Below are positions 1 through 6,918 of a stretch of DNA of 52,076 nt, piece after piece (positions within the stretch are counted from its first letter, which is position 1; each line of letters begins with the position of its first letter). The notes beneath the pieces were generated by a model. That model did no database searches, was not told where the DNA came from, and saw nothing but the letters and a program-made list of their open reading frames with translations. The position numbers and the translations under genes were made by a program. The stretch lies in the NCBI GenBank assembly GCA_009695195.1, contig SIBJ01000021.1:1-52076 (forward strand). Direction: 5' to 3'. This DNA is from Pedosphaera sp. GTDB taxonomy: Bacteria > Verrucomicrobiota > Verrucomicrobiia > Limisphaerales > JADLHS01.

Positions 1-708
1 GAGAACTCGATCCGCGTTCCGTTGACCTGCACTAAGGGACTGTCAGATCGAACGATCAAACGGCTGCTGGCCGAGCGCGAACATGAGGCATTCGCTTCGT
101 TGATGGATTTTCACCGTCGCGTGAAGCCGTCGTCTGAAGAAATGGAAGCGATAATTCGTGCCGGCGGCTTCGACGAGTTTGGCCAGAGCCGCACACGACA
201 GTCTTGGGAAGCGCAGTATCTGCACCGGACGTTTGGGGCTACACGCGATCCCGGTCATGGTTGGTTGTTGCCGCCGCCATCCTTGGAGCGATTTCCCGGC
301 GTGCCGTTACGCGAACCAACGCGACGTGAACGACTGGAGGCCGAAACGGAATTGTTCGGCTACGCGGTGAGTGGCCATCCGCTGGAATTGTTCGACGACG
401 TGGCTTGGGACACATATTGCCCGGTCGTGCGGCTCGGGAATCACGTCGGCGAAAAGATCGTGACGTGCGGGCTGGTGGTCGAGCAGCGGACGCATCACCA
501 GATCACCGGCGAGCCGATGAAATTCCTGACGCTGGCCGATCGAACCGGGATCGTGGAGACGGAACTGTTCGCGCAGACCTATAAGAATTACGCACTGGCC
601 ACCGTGCGGTATCCGGTGCTCGAAATCACCGCGACGGTTGAGCCGTTCGAGAATGGGCGAGGCTTTTCGCTGCGGGTGTTGCGGGCGGGCAGGCCGCGAA
701 GCAGGTAG
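1..708 (+). CDS. DNA polymerase III alpha subunit (DnaE family), C-terminal part
   Basis: The reading frame is open from base 1 (E-N-S-I-R-V-P before the first TTG at 22), so the gene begins upstream of the window and only about 235 C-terminal residues are present. The fragment carries the end of the helix-hairpin-helix region (FASLMDFHRRV, then IIRAGGFDEFG). An OB-fold nucleic-acid-binding domain follows (KIVTCGLVVEQRT, MKFLTLADRTGIVETELF), ending about 15 residues later. This order is typical of the C-terminus of DnaE-type replicative or error-prone polymerases. Without the polymerase core I cannot tell a replicative DnaE from a DnaE2-type translesion enzyme. It is a cytoplasmic protein of DNA replication or repair. 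Confidence 0.85.
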   Translation, partial: ENSIRVPLTCTKGLSDRTIKRLLAEREHEAFASLMDFHRRVKPSSEEMEAIIRAGGFDEFGQSRTRQSWEAQYLHRTFGATRDPGHGWLLPPPSLERFPGVPLREPTRRERLEAETELFGYAVSGHPLELFDDVAWDTYCPVVRLGNHVGEKIVTCGLVVEQRTHHQITGEPMKFLTLADRTGIVETELFAQTYKNYALATVRYPVLEITATVEPFENGRGFSLRVLRAGRPRSR

Positions 709-913
709 CTTCAGCAGCGGGTGGAAGCAAAGCGAGAAGCTGGAACCGCGGGCAAATTCGATTGGTTACTTTATGGTTACTTTCTGAACATCGTTCGGGA
801 CGAGACGGCAAAAGCCGCAAAGAGCAAGAAAGGGCACAACCTGAAATCGTGAGACACGCGGACAACCATTGCAAATACTGGGTAAAACAGGCTTTGTTGC
901 AATGAAATTGAGG

Positions 914-999
914 TGGTGGTAGGTGATGGATTCGAACCATCGAAGGCGTAAGCCAGCAGATTTACAGTCTGCCCCCGTTGGCCACTTGGGTAACCTACC
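914..999 (-). tRNA. tRNA-Tyr (GTA)
   Basis: Read on the minus strand, the acceptor arm GGTAGGT (999-993) pairs with ACCTACC (924-918), followed by A and an encoded CCA (916-914). The anticodon stem GCAGA/TCTGC encloses the loop CTGTAAA with anticodon GTA (plus-strand bases 963-965). The T arm has GGTTCGAATCC. A long variable arm makes it a class II tRNA, as expected for bacterial tyrosine tRNA. It lies just downstream of the minus-strand catabolic operon. Confidence 0.97.
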
Positions 1000-1051
1000 G
1001 TTAAGGGGCGCAGATTAAGCCAAAGCGCTTCGCCCGGCTCAAGTTCAAACT

Positions 1052-2182
1052 TCACGACGCGGCAATTTGTTCCGCGCGCAGCCGCGATTCGTCCACCGCG
1101 CAGCCGAGGCCGACGCCCACGGGCACGGTGGCTTGATCGCCCGCGATGGCGATGACTGCCGACAAGAACGACCCGCTTAAAAATTGCGGCGCATTGAGCG
1201 CGGCGGGATGCTGGAGATCGAAAGCGCCGAACAAAAGCAACGAAGCCGCGAGCGAGAGGTCCGGATCGGTGAGGCCGCTGGCGAAAAAAAACAAGCCGTG
1301 CTGTTCCATGTATTCGAGGATGCGGCGCGCTTCGGTGAGGCCGCCGCAACGGGGGACTTTCATCGCCACGCCGTCGAGCAGTTCGAGTTGATGAAACGTT
1401 TCGAGGTCCGCCAGCGACACGACGCCCTCGTCCATGAGAATCGGCAGCGCCCGCTGCTCGCGAAGTTTTCGGTAGCCAATCAAATGATTTGCCGGCAACG
1501 GCTGTTCCAGCGCGCGAATGCCGAGGTCCGCGAACTTCGGCGCGACGGCCAGCGCGGTGTCGAGCGTGTAACCGCCGTTGGCGTCCACCCACACGAAGGC
1601 TTCCGGCGCGAGCCGGCGGAGGGCGGCGCACAGTTGCACATCGAAGGCGGCATCGGCGCCGACCTTGACGTTGAAATTGCGGAAGCCGCGCTGCCGTGCC
1701 TCGGCGACGGTGCATTCCACTTCTTCCAGATTCCGCGCGTCCACGGTCCAACTGAGCGTGATGGTTTTTCGCCCGCTGCGCTGCCAGCGTTCGCCGGCCG
1801 TCTGTCGCAACGCGCGTCCGGTGAGATCGAACAACGCCAGATCAATGCCCGCCTTGCAAATCGGCTGTCCGGTGGAAAACGACGGGGCGATGGTGCGGTT
1901 GAGCACGCGCCACGCGCCGTCATTGTCAAACGGGTCCAAACCGATCAACGCGGGGCCGAGGTGGTGATCAATCGTCGTGCGCACGGTCTCGATGGTTTCG
2001 TAACTCCACGAAGGCGACGGCACGCTCTGCCCCCAGCCGACGTTGCCGGCGTCGTCGCAAATTCTTACCATCACCGTGTCGCGGGTCGGCTGCGCTCCGC
2101 CCGGTGACGGAAGATATTTGAAGCGGCCGGTGGTGGAATAACGCGCGACAAAGGTTTCGACGGAAACGATGCGAGTGTTCAT
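1052..2182 (-). CDS. mandelate racemase/muconate lactonizing enzyme family protein (enolase superfamily)
   Basis: This 376-residue protein has the family's N-terminal capping domain and C-terminal barrel. Likely metal and acid/base residues are visible: K173 in N-V-K-V-G (the usual first lysine of K-x-K is Asn), D200 in VDANGG, E226 in ALEQP, D251-E252 in MDEG, and K275 in MKVPRCGG. Members dehydrate, racemise or cycloisomerise carboxylate substrates after Mg-assisted proton abstraction alpha to the carboxylate. The substrate cannot be read from sequence; a sugar acid is plausible given the lyase-like neighbour. The ATG overlaps the upstream gene's stop codon (TGATG), so the pair is translationally coupled as the last gene of a minus-strand operon. 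Confidence 0.85.
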   Translation of the reverse strand: MNTRIVSVETFVARYSTTGRFKYLPSPGGAQPTRDTVMVRICDDAGNVGWGQSVPSPSWSYETIETVRTTIDHHLGPALIGLDPFDNDGAWRVLNRTIAPSFSTGQPICKAGIDLALFDLTGRALRQTAGERWQRSGRKTITLSWTVDARNLEEVECTVAEARQRGFRNFNVKVGADAAFDVQLCAALRRLAPEAFVWVDANGGYTLDTALAVAPKFADLGIRALEQPLPANHLIGYRKLREQRALPILMDEGVVSLADLETFHQLELLDGVAMKVPRCGGLTEARRILEYMEQHGLFFFASGLTDPDLSLAASLLLFGAFDLQHPAALNAPQFLSGSFLSAVIAIAGDQATVPVGVGLGCAVDESRLRAEQIAAS

Positions 2183-3882
2183 CAGGGTTTGAAAAAGATT
2201 TCGAGCTCCGTTTCACCGCCCGGCGACGGTTTGATTTTGATCAGCGGCAACGCGCGCCGCGCCGGGTCGAGCAAGTCGAGCAGCCCGTTGCCGACCGAGA
2301 GTTTCGGCGCATGACCGGCCGGGTCATACGCGGTGAATTCGCCCTGCCGCAATCGCAAGCTCACGCCGGATTTCCATTTCAACGTGTTGCCGCTGCGCAC
2401 TGGAGGGTCATGGCACCACCACTGCCAGTCGCCGGGCTGTTGCCGGCGAAGGATCACCTTGTGCGCGCGGCGATCCAACTCCGCTGAAACAAATTGCCCC
2501 GATTCGTTGCCGTAGCGGATTGACGCCGTGCCGCGCTCGTCACTGAAATTTTGGAAGCTGAGGTTGGTCGAAGCCGGCGAAGCACCCGGCTCAATCACAA
2601 CTGCCTGGCCGCCGGCATGGATGACTACTTCGCCCTTGCGCACGCCCACGAGCAAATCGCCGGGCTGCCACGAAACGCGCGCGTAGGTTTCATCCGCCGA
2701 CGGAAAATGCCAGGAAAGCTTTTTCTCGTCGGCTTGGTCGCGCACCGACGTGTCGCACCAGAGGTAAGCGTAGCCGCCGAGTTCAAAGAGCAACTCCTCG
2801 CCGTGCGGCGTCACGTAGCGCGTGTGCTGGATGCCGCCGAGCGATTCATCCCACCGCGCGAGATGCTGAAAGATCGGACGCCGATATTCACGGGCGAGCG
2901 CCAGCAGGATCGGCGCGTAGTAATCGAGCTGGCCGTAGGAAGGTTCGAGCACGACGTTCGCGTGATGTTCGTCGAGGCCGGAGCGCTTTCTCGCCGCGAT
3001 GCTCGCGAGCGCGAGATCGGCGTTCATTTGCTGCTCAAAAGTTTGGAACAAATTTTTCCCAGTCACACGCCGCAACGGGTCCATGAAGAACAGGCGGTAC
3101 TGCATGGTTGAAGCCCAGAACGTCGCGCCTTCGGTTTGCGCGCCGTCGGGCGCGAGGCCGTTTGGCAGGAGTTGCTCCTCGAACTTTCGCGTGGTGGCGT
3201 CGAGCCATTCCTGCGCCTCCGGCACTTCACCGAGCAAGGCCAGCGCCACGACGCCGAACGAGCCCCACTCCACAATGGCGTGATGCGTGTGATAGCCGGG
3301 GCCGGCGATGGCCGGCGTGTTGAACCACTCCGTGAAATATTTCCGGCCCACGCGCGCGAGCGTGTCGCGAATTTCCGCGCGCTCGGCTTCCGTGAAGCGA
3401 TCGAAGGCGGCGTCATACCCGACCGCGACGCCTTTCAGCAGACGCGAGACGGCGTAGGCTTTGCCGCTGTCGGGGTGATCGTCCGCTTCGCGTTGCCACG
3501 CGCGACAACTCGCGAGCGTCCATCGCCGCGCGGCTTCGCCGTACTTCGCGTCACCGCTGAGGGCGTAGGCGAAAGTCAGATGCTCCGTGATCGCGAGATC
3601 GCCCATGATCGCGTAGAAACGGTCGTAAAGATTTTCGTAACGCGGATCGGGCGAGACCGGCGCGATCCACTTCGCGCGCGGCGTGCGGGTGAGACACCAG
3701 TCGGCGGATTGCGCGAGGTTGCGCCAGACAAGTTTTCGTTCGCCGCGAAATCGGTCCGCGCGCAAGGACGACAGATCGTTCGTGGTGAAGTAGAGTCGTG
3801 GGTGGGCGAACTCGGAAGCCGACGTGTTGGCTGGGAGGGTGAGCCGTGCCAACGCAATCCAAAGCACAGCCAGACCTACCAT
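2182..3882 (-). CDS. heparinase II/III-like secreted polysaccharide lyase or hydrolase
   Basis: About 566 residues from the chosen ATG at 3882. The N-terminus (MVGLAVLWIALARLTLPANTSA) looks like a signal peptide, so the protein should be exported. The body resembles the alpha/alpha-toroid plus beta-sandwich layout of heparinase II/III-like proteins: repeated helical segments with HTHHAIVEWGSFGVVALALLG, then a C-terminal beta-rich half. A likely role is cleavage of acidic polysaccharides. A longer frame starts at 3996 with an ATGA overlap to the upstream membrane-protein gene, but that N-terminus would be encoded by a palindromic repeat (3896-3970) and would bury the signal peptide. I prefer 3882, although the overlap keeps the longer form possible. 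The gene ends on the start of the enolase-superfamily gene. Confidence 0.7.
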   Translation of the reverse strand: MVGLAVLWIALARLTLPANTSASEFAHPRLYFTTNDLSSLRADRFRGERKLVWRNLAQSADWCLTRTPRAKWIAPVSPDPRYENLYDRFYAIMGDLAITEHLTFAYALSGDAKYGEAARRWTLASCRAWQREADDHPDSGKAYAVSRLLKGVAVGYDAAFDRFTEAERAEIRDTLARVGRKYFTEWFNTPAIAGPGYHTHHAIVEWGSFGVVALALLGEVPEAQEWLDATTRKFEEQLLPNGLAPDGAQTEGATFWASTMQYRLFFMDPLRRVTGKNLFQTFEQQMNADLALASIAARKRSGLDEHHANVVLEPSYGQLDYYAPILLALAREYRRPIFQHLARWDESLGGIQHTRYVTPHGEELLFELGGYAYLWCDTSVRDQADEKKLSWHFPSADETYARVSWQPGDLLVGVRKGEVVIHAGGQAVVIEPGASPASTNLSFQNFSDERGTASIRYGNESGQFVSAELDRRAHKVILRRQQPGDWQWWCHDPPVRSGNTLKWKSGVSLRLRQGEFTAYDPAGHAPKLSVGNGLLDLLDPARRALPLIKIKPSPGGETELEIFFKP

Positions 3883-3895
3883 CGGCGACTGCCGG

Positions 3896-3970
3896 CGTAG
3901 CGGCGTCTCGGCAGAGCGCAGCGTTTTTCCGACGAGAGGGTTTGCGGCGCTCTGCCGAGGCGCCGCTACG
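3896..3970. repeat. palindromic repeat, family P1, copy a
   Basis: Two 24-base arms, 3896-3919 and 3947-3970, are inverted copies with one mismatch. The core reads CGGCGTCTCGGCAGAGCGC. The spacer is 27 bases. The same arm sequence recurs as a perfect inverted repeat at 38059-38130 and as single arms at 27467 and 28842. It lies between the membrane-protein stop and the signal-peptide start of the heparinase-like gene, but inside the longer possible reading frame. Confidence 0.9.
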
Positions 3971-3992
3971 GTGCTGGTGTCCATCACCCGCC

Positions 3993-5990
3993 TCATCTGT
4001 GTTTTCCGGATTTCAAAATCGGTTTCACGCGCCAGTCGGCCTGCTCGCCGAAGCGAACATTGTTGCCGCCCCAGCCGATCCATTTATCTCCGTAGAGCGC
4101 TCGGATGCCCGTGGTGTAGAACGTCATGGCTCCGATCAGAAAAACGCCGAGCCAGACGACCGACTTGCGGGTGAGCACGCCGTAATTGGCCGCGAGGATT
4201 TCCGGCGTCTCATCCTGCTGCCGCGCGCAAACCAGAATCAGCACGGTGCAGATGAGCGCGTTGACCATGACCATCCCTTCCGTGGCCATGCGGCCCTCAG
4301 AGAACGCCGTCACGGCTTTCGCGAAGTTCGCGATGACGATCAACCACAAGAACATGAGGTAAAGGAGCTGGCCCTTGCCCAGCCACGTGGTGGGCACGAG
4401 AGCGATCGGTTGCTTGCGATGCCTCGCCAGCACCCACACCGTGCAAGCCGTGAACGCCAGCCACATCAGCGTGAACCACGTCCACGCCGAAAAGTTGAGG
4501 TTGCCGATGAGCGGCGCGCGGAGGAATTCGGCGACCGATCGGAAGACGCCCTCGCCGATTCGATGCGCTTCCGTCCACTCGCGAACATTTTTCACAATGT
4601 TGATGTAGGCGACGATGTTGAAAACGAAAACGACGGCGAAGATTTCCGTCCACGGACGCGAGCGCGGTTCATCTCGTCGGACCGGCAGCCGCGAGGCGAG
4701 GATGCCGAGCGGAATGAGAACGGCGAGGCCGTAGAGGAATCCGGCAAACTGTTCGAGCGCGATGCTGTGCCAGTTGGCGCTGCGCCAGTGCTTCCAGAAC
4801 TCGATCACGGCGGCGTTGTCGGTGAGTACGGGATTGCCGGGCGAGATGAGCAGGAGTTTGATGAATTGCGCGCTCGTCAACGCCAGCCCCCCGAGCGCGC
4901 CCGCCAGCAGCGCGGCGAACACGATCGGTTTCTGCCCCGTCTTCCGGAAGTGCAACACCAGCCCGATGTAGCAGCCGAGAATGTTCGCCCAACTGTCGCC
5001 GCGCGGCGGCGCGAGGCGGAATCCGCCGGCGCTTTGGAACAGCGGCAGATTCGAGAGCAGCACCGGCCCCACGAGGAAAACAATCAAACTCCACATTGCC
5101 ATGCGGACGAGCAGCGCCGAGCCAGAGCGCCACGCACCGTAACGCCAGAAATATATCGTGCCGCCGCCAACCGCGCCGAACAGCCAGCCCAGATGCGCGC
5201 TGAGTTTGTAAAACATCACCGGCCAGTTGGTGATCATATCTTCGGCCGGGAACTTGGTCGGGTCGCCTTGCGGATGAACCAACGCGCTCACGATGGCGGT
5301 TTGCAACCCGGTCGCGGCGAGCAATTGTTGAACTCCCCAACCAACCGCAGCCCCGATCACGGTGAAGACCACCAGTTGACCCAACTTGCTGAAGCGCCGA
5401 TCCCAGAGATCGAACGCGCACAAAGCCAGCAAGGCGAGCGCCGCTTCCAGCCATTCGCTGTCCAGCCAGTAGAGCGGATCGCGCTGGCGAAAATCGGAAC
5501 GGTCGGCGCCGAACGCGGCGAACAGCCGGTCCTGAATGTCGAAGGGCGTATCCTGAATGACATATTGCGCCGCCCAAATCCCAAACACCCAAAGCAACGG
5601 ACGAAAAATCGCGGTGAGTTTCTCGCGCTCCTCGACCGCCGCGTAAGCGGTCGCCGCTCCACCCAGCCCGGCCCAAAGAAAGGCTTCGAGGAAAGTGGCG
5701 AAAAATCCATAAACCTGCGTCGGCAGATGACCGGAAAAAGTGTAGGACGGCGGCACCATGTACGCGATCGAACCGCCGAACGCCCAACCGAGCGCGCCGA
5801 AGAACGCGAAGTACGGCACACGCCGCCGCCAATCCTCGCGGCCGGACATGAGCGCGGCAGCGATCCCGGCCAATGCGCCCGGTATCATCGCGCCGGCTTC
5901 GTGGCCGTAATTCCCACGGATGCCCCAGCCGATGGACAAGGACAACAGGACCAGAAGCACTGACGCGGTGCGGAATGACGGCGGCCTCAT
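3993..5990 (-). CDS. large multi-pass membrane protein of unknown function
   Basis: This 665-residue protein is dominated by hydrophobic segments. It starts MRPPSFRTASVLLVLLSLS and has a glycine-rich repeat near residues 21-50 (GWGIRGNYGHEAGAMIPGAL), about a dozen or more predicted membrane spans, and a soluble C-terminal tail. I do not recognise a characterised family. It is probably an uncharacterised conserved inner-membrane protein. It starts 10 bases after the RidA-like gene and overlaps the longest frame of the heparinase-like gene, so it belongs to the same operon. By position it might transport or sense the substrate degraded by its neighbours. That is inference only. Confidence 0.75.
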   Translation of the reverse strand: MRPPSFRTASVLLVLLSLSIGWGIRGNYGHEAGAMIPGALAGIAAALMSGREDWRRRVPYFAFFGALGWAFGGSIAYMVPPSYTFSGHLPTQVYGFFATFLEAFLWAGLGGAATAYAAVEEREKLTAIFRPLLWVFGIWAAQYVIQDTPFDIQDRLFAAFGADRSDFRQRDPLYWLDSEWLEAALALLALCAFDLWDRRFSKLGQLVVFTVIGAAVGWGVQQLLAATGLQTAIVSALVHPQGDPTKFPAEDMITNWPVMFYKLSAHLGWLFGAVGGGTIYFWRYGAWRSGSALLVRMAMWSLIVFLVGPVLLSNLPLFQSAGGFRLAPPRGDSWANILGCYIGLVLHFRKTGQKPIVFAALLAGALGGLALTSAQFIKLLLISPGNPVLTDNAAVIEFWKHWRSANWHSIALEQFAGFLYGLAVLIPLGILASRLPVRRDEPRSRPWTEIFAVVFVFNIVAYINIVKNVREWTEAHRIGEGVFRSVAEFLRAPLIGNLNFSAWTWFTLMWLAFTACTVWVLARHRKQPIALVPTTWLGKGQLLYLMFLWLIVIANFAKAVTAFSEGRMATEGMVMVNALICTVLILVCARQQDETPEILAANYGVLTRKSVVWLGVFLIGAMTFYTTGIRALYGDKWIGWGGNNVRFGEQADWRVKPILKSGKHR

Positions 5991-5999
5991 GGCGGTGTC

Positions 6000-6515
6000 C
6001 TACAGCACCGCGACGGCTTCGATCTCGATCTGATTTCCCGCCGGCGCGAGTTCGGTCACGCCCACGGCAGTCGAGGCGGGATAAGGTTTCACGAGAAATT
6101 CTTTCCGCACTTTGCGATAGACCGGCAGGTCGCGGTTGAAGTGAACGAAATAGGCGCGCAAGATCGCGACGTTCGCCATCGTGCCGCCCGCCTGTTCGAG
6201 AATCAGTTTGATGCGCTCGAACGTCTGGCGAAACTGCGTCTCCATGTCCGCGTTGTAATCGCGCGGGCCTTGCCCGGAGATGAACACCAGGCGCTGCCCT
6301 TCGGCGAGAATGCCCGGCGTGTAGCCCACGTCGGCGGCGGGTGCGCCCTCGGGATGGAGTGCTTTCAACTTCATTTTGGCTCTCGATTTCAGTTGTGAAA
6401 TCTGCGCGGAAATGGCGGGCAAGCCCGCCAGCGAACCGGCCGCGACTCCCGCCAGCGTGCCGCCCAGAAACGTGCGGCGGCTTGTGCCGGGATTGCGCTT
6501 CCATTTTTCCGCCAT
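6000..6515 (-). CDS. RidA (YjgF/YER057c/UK114) family protein with Tat signal
   Basis: I chose the ATG at 6515, which gives 171 residues beginning MAEKWKRNPGTSRRTFLGG. The SRRTFLGG motif followed by a hydrophobic, Ala/Gly-rich stretch is a twin-arginine export signal, so the protein is probably periplasmic. The rest is a RidA domain (LVFISGQGPRDYNADMETQ, ASTAVGVTELAPAG, IEIEAVAVL). Cytoplasmic RidA enzymes deaminate reactive enamines and imines. A Tat-exported homologue is less usual and may act in catabolism. It is first gene of the operon running to 1052, with only 9 bases before the membrane-protein start. Confidence 0.85.
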   Translation of the reverse strand: MAEKWKRNPGTSRRTFLGGTLAGVAAGSLAGLPAISAQISQLKSRAKMKLKALHPEGAPAADVGYTPGILAEGQRLVFISGQGPRDYNADMETQFRQTFERIKLILEQAGGTMANVAILRAYFVHFNRDLPVYRKVRKEFLVKPYPASTAVGVTELAPAGNQIEIEAVAVL

Positions 6516-6590
6516 CGCGCGCGACCATAGCGGGCGCCGGTTCCTCCGGTCAAGCGCGCACTTGGGGCGGAACGCCCAGTCGCCTCCGTA

Positions 6591-6622
6591 CAACCTTTTG
6601 CTTCAGGTGAAGCAAAAGGTTG
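6591..6622. repeat. perfect 14-bp stem hairpin
   Basis: Arm CAACCTTTTGCTTC (6591-6604) and its exact complement (6609-6622) are separated by the loop AGGT. It lies 75 bases upstream of the RidA-like start, between divergent genes. No T-tract follows on either strand, so a leader hairpin or short mobile palindrome is as likely as a terminator. Confidence 0.8.
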
Positions 6623-6700
6623 CAGGATCAGATTTACGCTGCGGATGCCCCGCCAGGGAACTCGCGGTTGCGGGCCCGCAACGACAATTCTCAGCCGGGC

Positions 6701-6801
6701 AAGCGGCGCTGAAGCCGCCCGCACTCCATACGCTGGCGCGTGGCAGGGCGGGGCCGGGTAGGCGCGAAGCGCTTGGAGGGCGGGCGGCTTCAGCCCCGCT
6801 T
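6701..6801. repeat. palindromic repeat, family P2
   Basis: Arms of 27 bases at 6701-6727 and 6775-6801 are inverted copies with two mismatches (core GCTGAAGCCGCCCGC). The inner spacer is GC-rich. With the hairpin at 6591 it occupies the roughly 400-base gap between the RidA-like and FG-GAP genes, where no coding sequence is evident. Confidence 0.88.
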
Positions 6802-6918
6802 TGACGACCGAGCGCGTCCCCCAACGGTTGGCCGCGCTGCAATCAATCGCTTTCGGTGCCCGCAGCAAATGCAATTGCACAAATCCGGGTGTGCGCTATG
6901 AAGTGCGGGATTCAATTC

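Noticed and set aside
3846..5963. 705-residue plus-strand open frame
   Set aside because: It is the complement of the multi-pass membrane protein gene, with arginine- and glutamate-rich translation and no domain; a shadow of high GC coding.
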